This document shows, piece after piece, positions 1 through 4,901 of a DNA stretch of 6,588 bases. The stretch is from Beijerinckiaceae bacterium. Its GTDB lineage: Bacteria > Pseudomonadota > Alphaproteobacteria > Rhizobiales > Beijerinckiaceae. How positions within the stretch are numbered: the stretch's first letter is position 1; each line of letters starts with the position of its first letter. The translations under genes were made by a program, and so were the position numbers. The stretch is from contig CANGOK010000188.1 of the NCBI GenBank assembly GCA_947455285.1, positions 1 through 6,588 of the forward strand, written 5' to 3'. The notes under the pieces are model-generated. The model had not been told where the DNA came from. It made no database searches and saw only the letters and a program-made list of their open reading frames with translations.

Positions 1-64
1 CGAAGCCATAGCGGAGCGGCAGTCCGCGGCCCTTGAGCTTGTGGGCCTCACCGGCCACCGCTGA
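1..64 (+). CDS. Possible C-terminal tail of an upstream gene (partial)
   Basis: Reading from base 2, 20 codons run into a TGA at 62-64, giving a short tail that ends in ELVGLTGHR. The composition (Ala, Glu, Leu, Arg) is protein-like and the gene would continue to the left of the window. No family can be recognised from 20 residues. In GC-rich DNA such short open stretches occur by chance, and two reverse-strand frames are also open here, so this is weak. The remaining stretch 65-118 holds only a G-rich run before the next gene. Confidence 0.25.
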   Translation, partial: EAIAERQSAALELVGLTGHR

Positions 65-118
65 TCCGCCTCGTCGGTTCGGGCGTAGCAGGCGAGATGG
101 AACCATGGGGGTGGGGTA

Positions 119-688
119 GTGGGCGATCTCATCGGCTTCTGGCGGAAGCGCACCGAGACGGACGATCCCCTGCAACAGGCCGCCAACGCGCTGGCCCTGT
201 TCATCGCGTCGAGCCAGCCTTTCTATCCCCTTGGCCTTGTCTGGATGATCGGCGAGCCCGGCTGGGCCTCGGCGGTCTCGTGGGTCACGACGCCCATGTT
301 TCTGGCCGTGCCCTTTCTTGGCCATGTGAGCCCGGTTCTGGGCCGCCTGCTGCTCGCCTTCGCGGGAAGCCTCGTCACATTTCTTGTTCTGCTGCAGCTT
401 GGCCCGGGGTCGTGTGTCGAGGCCTATTATGTCCCCGCGCTGCTGGTGGCGGCCTGTCTGTTCCGTCGCGGCGAGTGGAGAGCCCGCGCGCTCGCCTTCG
501 CGCTCCCGCTGGCAGGCCTTGTCATCGGGCGCCTCGGGGTGGGCGGCGATGCCCCGGAGGTGGGGCGGCTCTGGCTGGTTCATCTTGGCGGGGCGCTCTG
601 CCTGTCCGCCTACATTCTCCTGCTGTTCTGGAGGGCGCGGCGCGCTAGCGTGACATTGCAGGCGACCCCGGATTGGGCTAAGCAATAG
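119..688 (+). CDS. Unrecognised multi-pass inner-membrane protein
   Basis: This 189-residue protein matches no family I can name. After a polar, charged N-terminus (residues 1-20, with WRKRTETDD), it is dominated by hydrophobic stretches at roughly 35-45, 53-70, 75-94, 103-116, 124-138 and 151-171, suggesting five or six membrane segments. The loops or ends at 116-123 (RRGEWRAR) and 172-175 (RARR) are Arg-rich, as expected for cytoplasmic sides. No catalytic motif, metal-binding cluster or soluble domain is visible. The start is GTG at 119. It is the only plausible initiation codon after the in-frame TAG at 86-88 and lies just behind a G-rich run (107-116) that could serve as a loose ribosome-binding site. 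Another frame through the same DNA is open but would encode an Arg/Pro/Gly-rich, shadow-like product. The gene ends 34 nt before the oxidase subunit IV gene, so the two may be co-transcribed, which hints at a membrane or respiratory role but does not show one. Confidence 0.7.
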   Translation: MGDLIGFWRKRTETDDPLQQAANALALFIASSQPFYPLGLVWMIGEPGWASAVSWVTTPMFLAVPFLGHVSPVLGRLLLAFAGSLVTFLVLLQLGPGSCVEAYYVPALLVAACLFRRGEWRARALAFALPLAGLVIGRLGVGGDAPEVGRLWLVHLGGALCLSAYILLLFWRARRASVTLQATPDWAKQ

Positions 689-689
689 G

Positions 690-701
690 TGGAAATTTCC
701 A
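690..701. promoter_or_regulatory. Perfect 12-bp palindrome upstream of oxidase subunit IV
   Basis: TGGAAATTTCCA is a perfect inverted repeat. It begins one base after the stop codon of the membrane-protein gene (686-688) and ends 21 nt before the ATG of the oxidase subunit IV gene. Its size, its AT core and its place in the only gap between the two genes fit a dimeric regulator's operator. With no loop it would make a poor RNA hairpin. The regulator is unknown and the function is inferred from position only. Confidence 0.35.
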
Positions 702-722
702 GCCAACCGTTCCGAGGGTATC

Positions 723-872
723 ATGGCTAATCATCAGACCACCGCTTCCGGCCATCCGGACATGGACTACGCAGAACACGAAGCCACCTACAACCTGTTC
801 CTCGCCATGACGAAGTGGGGCACGATCGGCGTCGTCGCCATCGTCATCTTCATGGCCGTCACGCTTCTGTGA
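723..872 (+). CDS. ctaH: aa3-type cytochrome c oxidase subunit IV (small accessory subunit)
   Basis: This gene encodes 49 residues, the length of the Paracoccus denitrificans aa3 oxidase subunit IV (bacterial COX4 family 2). In that enzyme the subunit is a single helix packed at the side of the catalytic core of the terminal oxidase, and it is not needed for catalysis. Residues 1-30 are polar and His-rich and include the family-like stretch MDYAEHEATYNLF at 14-26, comparable to MDIRHQQATFAGF in Paracoccus. Residues 32-49 form one hydrophobic helix that ends almost at the C-terminus. The ATG at 723 follows a GAGGG (714-718) after four bases. The gene is close to the membrane-protein gene upstream and 108 nt ahead of pntAA. 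In many alphaproteobacteria this orphan subunit gene lies apart from the main oxidase operon and near pnt, as here. Identification is from family resemblance read by eye. The symbol follows Paracoccus usage. Confidence 0.85.
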   Translation: MANHQTTASGHPDMDYAEHEATYNLFLAMTKWGTIGVVAIVIFMAVTLL

Positions 873-877
873 CGTTT

Positions 878-902
878 AAGACGGCCGCTTGCTGGCGTCT
901 TT
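878..902 (+). terminator. Terminator-like bulged hairpin after oxidase subunit IV
   Basis: AAGACGGCC (878-886) can pair with GGCGTCTT (894-901) as eight base pairs with one bulged G (884) and a seven-base loop. The 3' arm runs into only a short T stretch (900-902). It begins six bases after the oxidase subunit IV stop codon. It could end or weaken that transcript before pntAA. The short T run makes it a modest candidate, and it could equally be a mRNA-stabilising stem. Confidence 0.4.
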
Positions 903-948
903 GGCGCTGATCGGCGGCCCTCTTTCGAAAAGGATATTGCGATTCGGA

Positions 949-958
949 GATAGCTATC
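949..958. promoter_or_regulatory. 10-bp palindrome in the pnt leader
   Basis: GATAGCTATC is a perfect palindrome ending nine bases before the pntAA ribosome-binding site (AGGAG, 968-972). It lies in the 108-nt gap that must carry any pnt-specific promoter. I could not find a convincing -35/-10 pair here. An operator role is only suggested by position, and a 10-bp palindrome can arise by chance. Confidence 0.25.
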
Positions 959-980
959 GGGTTTCATAGGAGCATTCGCC

Positions 981-2117
981 ATGCGTATCGCCGTTCCTGC
1001 TGAAAACCTCGCCATCGAAACCCGCGTCGCTGCGACGCCGGAGACGATCAAGAAACTCTCCGCACTTGGGGCTGTGGTCACCGTCCAGACGGGCGCAGGC
1101 GCAGCCTCCGGCATCCCCGACGCCGACTTCGAAGCCGCCGGCGCCACAATCGCTCATAGCCTTGCTGAAACCGTCGAAGGCGCACAGGTGATTCTCGCCG
1201 TGCACAGGCCCGCCGCCTCCGATCTCGCCGGGGCTGCTCACGGCGCCGCCGTCATCGCGATCATGGACCCCTATGGGCAGGACGAGGCTTTAGCTGAACT
1301 TGCGCAGGCGGGTCTCTCCACCTTCGCCATGGAGTTCATGCCGCGCATCACCCGCGCGCAGGTGATGGACGTTCTCTCCTCGCAGGCCAATCTCGCGGGC
1401 TATCGCGCCGTGATCGACGCTGCCGCCGAATATGGCCGCGCCGTGCCGATGATGATGACCGCCGCAGGCACGGTTCCCGCCGCCCGCATCTTCATCATGG
1501 GCGTGGGCGTCGCAGGCCTTCAGGCCATCGCCACGGCGCGTCGCCTCGGCGCCATCGTGACCGCGACCGACGTGCGCCCCGCCACCAAGGAACAGGTCGA
1601 ATCCCTTGGCGCCAAATTCCTCGCCGTCGAGGATGAGGAATTCCTGCAGGCACAGACGGCTGGCGGCTACGCCAAGGAAATGTCCCGGGAGTATCAGGCC
1701 AAGCAGGCGGAGTTGACTGCAGCCCATATCGCCAAGCAGGACATCGTCATCACGACCGCTCTGATCCCCGGCCGCCCTGCGCCCAGGCTCATCAGCGCCG
1801 ACATGGTGCGCTCCATGCGCCCGGGTTCCGTGATCGTTGATCTTGCGGTCGAGCGCGGCGGCAATTGCGAGCTTGCGGTTCCCGGCCAGAGCGTCGTCAC
1901 CGACAATGGCGTGAAGATCGTCGGCCATCTCAATACGCCCGGCCGCCTCGCCGCCACCGCTTCGAGCCTTTATGCGCGCAACCTGCTCGCCTTCATGGAA
2001 ACGCTCGTCAACAAGGAAACGAAAAGCTTCGCGCCCAATTGGGATGACGAACTCGTCAAGGCGACCTTGCTGACCCGCAACGGCGCGGTGGTGCATCCAA
2101 ATTTCCAGAAGGGGTGA
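981..2117 (+). CDS. pntAA: Proton-translocating NAD(P) transhydrogenase, alpha-1 subunit (NAD(H)-binding domain I)
   Basis: This 378-residue soluble subunit binds NAD(H) and passes hydride to NADP+ on PntB, coupled to proton entry through the membrane. It corresponds to domain I alone, the R. rubrum PntAA type, since the membrane part of alpha is a separate gene downstream. The Rossmann motif G174-V-G-V-A-G179 is followed by TATDVR with Asp197, the acidic residue typical of NAD rather than NADP binding. The RQD loop characteristic of the family is intact: Arg122, Gln127, Asp130 and Ser133, in the same spacing as R. rubrum Arg127/Gln132/Asp135/Ser138. Further family blocks are MMMTAAGTVPAAR (157-169), ATKEQVESLG (201-210), GGYAKEM (228-234), TTALIPGRPAP (258-268) and VIVDLAVERGGNC (284-296). 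The ATG at 981 has an AGGAG eight bases upstream, and the length matches the family. It is followed 48 nt later by pntAB, with which it forms an operon. Nothing is missing or truncated. Confidence 0.97.
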   Translation: MRIAVPAENLAIETRVAATPETIKKLSALGAVVTVQTGAGAASGIPDADFEAAGATIAHSLAETVEGAQVILAVHRPAASDLAGAAHGAAVIAIMDPYGQDEALAELAQAGLSTFAMEFMPRITRAQVMDVLSSQANLAGYRAVIDAAAEYGRAVPMMMTAAGTVPAARIFIMGVGVAGLQAIATARRLGAIVTATDVRPATKEQVESLGAKFLAVEDEEFLQAQTAGGYAKEMSREYQAKQAELTAAHIAKQDIVITTALIPGRPAPRLISADMVRSMRPGSVIVDLAVERGGNCELAVPGQSVVTDNGVKIVGHLNTPGRLAATASSLYARNLLAFMETLVNKETKSFAPNWDDELVKATLLTRNGAVVHPNFQKG

Positions 2118-2165
2118 CGGGCGCAAGCTGCTTTTCCCCTAGGCCCAGTTTCAAATGAGGGCGTC

Positions 2166-2585
2166 ATGGCAAGCGAAGCGACAAAGCAGTTTCTTGAGAA
2201 GGTGCAGGGCGCGGCCCAGCAATATGCCGATCAGGTCGCAGGCGCTGCGGGCGACGCGGCCCATGCAGCCTCGGGCGGCGCCATAGACCCCTTCGTCTTC
2301 CGGCTGGCGATCTTCGCCCTCGCGATTTTCGTTGGCTACTATGTCGTGTGGCAGGTGACGCCCGCCCTCCACACCCCGCTCATGTCCGTGACCAACGCGA
2401 TCTCATCGGTGATCGTGGTGGGCGCGCTGCTCTCGGTTGGCGTGGATGCTGCCGCCCCCGGCGATGACGGCCCGCTCTGGGCCCGGGTTTTCGGTTTCAT
2501 CGCCCTCACTCTTGCCTCGGTGAACATCTTCGGCGGCTTCCTCGTCACCGAGCGCATGCTCGCCATGTACAAGAAGAAGGGGTGA
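2166..2585 (+). CDS. pntAB: NAD(P) transhydrogenase, alpha-2 subunit (membrane domain II part)
   Basis: This 139-residue protein is the membrane-embedded half of the alpha chain. With the PntB helices it forms the proton channel of the transhydrogenase. Residues 1-40 are an Ala/Gln-rich polar stretch likely to form an amphipathic helix. Three membrane segments follow at about 43-63, 74-95 and 105-125. The family blocks HTPLMSVTNAISSVIVVGAL (69-88) and SVNIFGGFLVTERMLAM (118-134) are present, with the short basic tail YKKKG on the cytoplasmic side. The ATG at 2166 follows GAGGG (2157-2161) after four bases. The stop codon lies only four bases before the pntB ATG, so translation of the two is probably coupled. 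In E. coli this region is fused to domain I in one PntA chain. The split form is normal for alphaproteobacteria. Confidence 0.96.
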   Translation: MASEATKQFLEKVQGAAQQYADQVAGAAGDAAHAASGGAIDPFVFRLAIFALAIFVGYYVVWQVTPALHTPLMSVTNAISSVIVVGALLSVGVDAAAPGDDGPLWARVFGFIALTLASVNIFGGFLVTERMLAMYKKKG

Positions 2586-2589
2586 GCCG

Positions 2590-3996
2590 ATGAACGCCAA
2601 TTTCGCGGCCCTTCTCTATCTCGTCAGCGGCGTGCTGTTTATCCTGTCGCTGCGCGGCCTGTCCCATCCCTCGACATCGCGGCAGGGCAATCAGTTCGGC
2701 ATGATCGGCATGGGCATCGCGGTCGTGACCACGCTGCTCTACCGCATGCCCGCAGGCTTCTCCGCATGGCTTTTGGTGTTGCTGGGCATCGCCATCGGCG
2801 GCGGCTTTGGCGCATGGCGCGCGCGCACGGTGCAGATGACCGCAATGCCCCAGCTCGTAGCCTTCTTCCACGCGCTTGTGGGGCTTGCTGCGGTGCTGGT
2901 GGCGGCGGGGGCGCTTTATGCGCCGCAGGCCTTTGGCATCGGCACGGCGAAGACGATCCATGGCGCGAGCCTTGTCGAAATGTCGCTTGGCGCGGCCATC
3001 GGCGCCATCACCTTCACGGGCTCGATCATCGCCTTCCTCAAGCTCGACGGTCGCATGTCGGGCAAGCCGATCCTTCTGCCCCAGCGCCATATGATCAACG
3101 CAGGTCTTGGCGTCGCGCTGGTGCTTCTGGGCGCGATTTTCGTGGCGACGCAGAGCCATTTCCTGTTCTGGGTCGTCGTGGCGATTTCGCTCGCCCTTGG
3201 CGTCTTGCTGATCGTGCCGATTGGCGGCGCCGACATGCCGGTCGTGGTGTCGATGCTCAATTCCTATTCGGGCTGGGCGGCGGCGGGCATCGGCTTCACG
3301 CTGGGCAATCTCGCGCTTATCATCACGGGCGCGCTGGTGGGCTCATCGGGCGCCATCCTGTCCTACATCATGTGCAAGGGCATGAACCGCTCGTTCGTGT
3401 CCGTGATCCTCGGCGGCTTCGGCGGCGATGATGCGGCGGCTGCTGCTGGCGGCGTGATCGAGACGCGGCCCGTGAAGCAGGGCTCGGCGGATGACGCAGC
3501 CTATATCATGAAGAACGCCGCCAAGGTCATCATCGTGCCGGGCTATGGCATGGCGGTGGCGCAGGCCCAGCATGCGCTGCGCGAAATGGCGGACCTGCTG
3601 AAGAAAGAGGGCGTCGAGGTCAAATACGCCATTCATCCCGTCGCGGGCCGCATGCCCGGCCATATGAATGTGCTGCTCGCCGAAGCCAGCGTGCCCTATG
3701 ACGAAGTCTTCGAACTCGAGGACATCAATTCGGAATTCGGGCAGGCGGATGTGGCCTTCGTGATCGGCGCGAATGATGTGACCAATCCCGCCGCCAAGAC
3801 CGATCCGAAATCGGCCATCTATGGCATGCCCATTCTTGACGTTGAGAAGGCGAAGACCGTGCTCTTCATCAAGCGCGGCATGGGGTCTGGCTATGCCGGC
3901 GTCGAGAACGAACTCTTCTTCCGCGACAACACGATGATGCTCTTCGCCGACGCCAAGAAGATGGTCGACGACATCGTGAAGGCGCTGGGACACTGA
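2590..3996 (+). CDS. pntB: NAD(P) transhydrogenase, beta subunit
   Basis: This 468-residue subunit carries the remaining proton-channel helices (domain II, residues ~1-275, about nine membrane segments) and the NADP(H)-binding domain III (~305-466). A flexible Ala/Gly/Asp-rich linker (~277-303) joins them. His94 in AFFHALVGLAAV corresponds to E. coli beta-His91 of the proton path. Asp215 and Asn224 in GGADMPVVVSMLNSYSGW match beta-Asp213 and Asn222. In domain III, GYGMAVAQAQHAL (318-330), His349/Arg354 in HPVAGRMPGHMN, Asp396 in GANDVTNP, and Lys428, Arg429 and Tyr435 in KRGMGSGYAG correspond to known NADP(H) contacts with a constant +4 offset from E. coli. The start ATG uses an AAGGGG (2577-2582) lying inside the end of pntAB. 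The product works in the cytoplasmic membrane with PntAA and PntAB, normally supplying NADPH at the expense of the proton-motive force. The length is typical and no key residue is missing. Confidence 0.97.
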   Translation: MNANFAALLYLVSGVLFILSLRGLSHPSTSRQGNQFGMIGMGIAVVTTLLYRMPAGFSAWLLVLLGIAIGGGFGAWRARTVQMTAMPQLVAFFHALVGLAAVLVAAGALYAPQAFGIGTAKTIHGASLVEMSLGAAIGAITFTGSIIAFLKLDGRMSGKPILLPQRHMINAGLGVALVLLGAIFVATQSHFLFWVVVAISLALGVLLIVPIGGADMPVVVSMLNSYSGWAAAGIGFTLGNLALIITGALVGSSGAILSYIMCKGMNRSFVSVILGGFGGDDAAAAAGGVIETRPVKQGSADDAAYIMKNAAKVIIVPGYGMAVAQAQHALREMADLLKKEGVEVKYAIHPVAGRMPGHMNVLLAEASVPYDEVFELEDINSEFGQADVAFVIGANDVTNPAAKTDPKSAIYGMPILDVEKAKTVLFIKRGMGSGYAGVENELFFRDNTMMLFADAKKMVDDIVKALGH

Positions 3997-4021
3997 GGCT
4001 TTGCGTTTCGGTTGAAGGGCA

Positions 4022-4045
4022 GCCTTTGGCGGATAGGCCAAGGGC
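4022..4045 (+). terminator. Candidate pnt operon terminator
   Basis: GCCTTTGGC (4022-4030) pairs with GCCAAGGGC (4037-4045) as nine base pairs, including one T-G wobble, around a six-base loop. It starts 26 nt after the pntB stop codon. Only three T's follow (4048-4050), so it is not a classical strong terminator. CCAAGG (4038-4043), part of the 3' arm, can alternatively pair with CCTTGG at 4055-4060, which gives a mutually exclusive weaker fold. Its place between pntB and the toxin promoter fits an operon end. Confidence 0.45.
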
Positions 4046-4086
4046 GCTTTCGGGCCTTGGGGAGGGGAAGCTGATTTTCCCGAAAA

Positions 4087-4142
4087 ATGGACTTGCATCC
4101 ATATGGATTTAAGATCATAATTTTTATGTTTCCATGCTTGGA
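4087..4142. repeat. Array of TCCA/TGGA half-sites, candidate toxin-antitoxin operator
   Basis: The region holds ATGGA (4087-4091), TCCAT (4098-4102), ATGGA (4103-4107) and TCCATGCTTGGA (4131-4142). The middle two form the perfect palindrome ATCCATATGGAT (4097-4108), and the last is a TCCA-N4-TGGA inverted repeat. Together they surround the likely promoter and end nine bases before the toxin start. HigA-type antitoxins commonly bind inverted repeats at their own promoter to repress it, so autoregulation by the downstream XRE protein is a reasonable inference. Binding itself is not shown by the sequence. Confidence 0.45.
4094..4121 (+). promoter_or_regulatory. Candidate promoter of the toxin-antitoxin operon
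   Basis: TTGCAT (4094-4099) and CATAAT (4116-4121) are separated by 16 bases. The -10 matches the sigma-70 consensus at five of six positions and the -35 at only its first three. The stretch is clearly AT-richer than its surroundings, and transcription would begin near 4128, giving a leader of about 20 nt. The palindrome 4097-4108 overlaps the -35 and the spacer, a good place for repression. Confidence 0.45.
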
Positions 4143-4150
4143 TTTAGACA

Positions 4151-4582
4151 ATGTCATGGACGGTGTTTTTTCATTTTGAATTTGAACGATACTTTCATGA
4201 GCTTTCCCCGGAGGTTCAGGATGAGCTTTTGGCTCACGCCAAGCTTTTGGAAGAATTCGGGCCGGATCTTGGGCGGCCGTGGGTGGACACGTTGCAAGGC
4301 TCCATCCACGCCAACATGAAGGAACTGCGTTTCAATGCTGCGAATGGAGCTTGGCGTGTCGCTTTTGCTTTTGATCTTGAACGGAAGGCCGTCTTGCTGG
4401 TGGCCGGAGATAAATCCGGCATCTCTCAGCGGCGCTTTTATTCACGACTGATTGCGGACGCAGACAAACGCTTCAGCAAACATCAAGCCGAATTGAGAGA
4501 GAGGCGTGATAATGGCGACGCTAAACGAAGTTATGGCGAAACTGCCCGAGACAAGGCGAGCAAAGATCCTCGCTCGCGCTGA
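4151..4582 (+). CDS. Type II toxin-antitoxin system toxin, RelE/HigB-like (Gp49-like family)
   Basis: The product has 143 residues. Residues 1-115 resemble the phage-derived Gp49-like/HigB branch of the RelE/ParE superfamily, which are typically ribosome-dependent mRNA interferases that stop growth when free of antitoxin. Family-like features, in order, are an N-terminal helical part with LSPEVQDELLAHAKLLEEFGP (19-39, two helices), LGRPWVDTL (40-48), MKELRFNAANGAWRVAFAFD (56-75), VLLVAGDKSG (81-90), FYSRLIADADKRF (96-108). The basic residues Lys57, Arg60, Arg69 and Lys88 are candidates for RNA contact. The ATG at 4151 has no clear ribosome-binding site. The toxin-first order and overlapping antitoxin gene are typical of HigBA. 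Oddly, the frame runs 71 nt into the antitoxin gene, adding a polar tail (about residues 118-143) that looks unlike the family. A TGA-TAA pair at 4507-4512 lies in the -1 frame, where a family-length toxin would be expected to end. This may be an authentic overlap or the result of a one-base change. I cannot tell the RNase mechanism from sequence alone. Confidence 0.82.
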   Translation: MSWTVFFHFEFERYFHELSPEVQDELLAHAKLLEEFGPDLGRPWVDTLQGSIHANMKELRFNAANGAWRVAFAFDLERKAVLLVAGDKSGISQRRFYSRLIADADKRFSKHQAELRERRDNGDAKRSYGETARDKASKDPRSR

Positions 4583-4880
4583 CGCGTTGATTCTTGAAGA
4601 GGCAACCTTGCGCCAAGCGCGGCGATCGACGGGAAAGACACAGGCTGCGGTCGCCGAAATGCTCGAAATTGGGCAGGATAGCGTCTCGCGGCTGGAGACG
4701 CGCGGTGACATGTTGGTTTCGACCCTGCGCGATTACGTTGCAGCCATTGGCGGAAAAGTGCGTCTCGTGGTTGAATTCGAGGGTCACCCTCCTGTCGAAC
4801 TCACCTCGCTCGGGGCGAAGCGCACGACTGCGGGGAAAGAGCCAAGCTCTCCCGCGCGTAAACGCTCCAAGTTCGCTTGA
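4512..4880 (+). CDS. XRE-family antitoxin, HigA-like
   Basis: This 122-residue DNA-binding antitoxin is expected to neutralise the upstream toxin and repress the shared promoter. A helix-turn-helix of the Cro/CI (XRE) type spans about residues 32-62, with LRQARRSTGKTQAAVAEML followed by the recognition-helix segment GQDSVSRLETRGD. After it come LVSTLRDYVAAIGGKVRLVVEF (68-89), a short dimerising helix and strand often seen after the HTH in this group. The N-terminal helix has MAKLPETRRAKILARADAL, and the tail (102-122) is Lys/Arg/Ser/Pro-rich and probably disordered. The start is chosen at ATG 4512 because the purine run GAGAGAGAGG (4495-4504) lies seven bases upstream. An in-frame GTG at 4506 would add two residues but leaves only one base of spacing. 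The gene overlaps the toxin frame and ends seven bases before the stop codon of the convergent ligase gene. Confidence 0.85.
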   Translation: MATLNEVMAKLPETRRAKILARADALILEEATLRQARRSTGKTQAAVAEMLEIGQDSVSRLETRGDMLVSTLRDYVAAIGGKVRLVVEFEGHPPVELTSLGAKRTTAGKEPSSPARKRSKFA

Positions 4881-4901
4881 CGAAGGGCTAAACGCCCTTC
4901 G
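4881..4901. terminator. Hairpin in the convergent gap, possible bidirectional terminator
   Basis: CGAAGGGC (4881-4888) and GCCCTTCG (4894-4901) form a perfect 8-bp stem with a five-base loop. The stem starts directly after the antitoxin stop codon and contains the stop codon (4888-4890) and last codons of the reverse-strand ligase gene. It can fold in RNA from either strand, which suits two converging genes. There is only a short TTT (4903-4905) on the forward side and none on the reverse, so efficiency is uncertain. Confidence 0.55.

Noticed and set aside
99..123. G-quadruplex at the start of the membrane-protein gene
   Set aside because: Runs GGGGG, GGGG and GGG are present but a fourth run of three or more G is missing, so a canonical intramolecular quadruplex is not supported.
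97..648. Long forward open frame overlapping the membrane-protein gene
   Set aside because: Its translation is rich in Arg, Pro, Gly and Cys without domain-like pattern, whereas the overlapping frame from 119 shows clean hydrophobic helices. It is a GC-driven shadow.
1290..2126. 278-codon reverse-strand frame opposite pntAA
   Set aside because: The forward strand encodes a complete, motif-rich PntAA. The reverse product is His/Gly/Arg-rich with no recognisable domain, the usual antisense shadow in GC-rich DNA.
2118..2165. Separate promoter or small RNA in the pntAA-pntAB gap
   Set aside because: The 48-nt gap has only a ribosome-binding site near its end. No promoter-like pair or stable stem was seen, and the genes form a single complex.
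2545..3159. Reverse-strand 204-codon frame and forward 221-codon frame (2766-3431) over pntB
   Set aside because: Both overlap an unambiguous PntB with all family residues in place, and their products are His/Arg/Gly-rich without structure.
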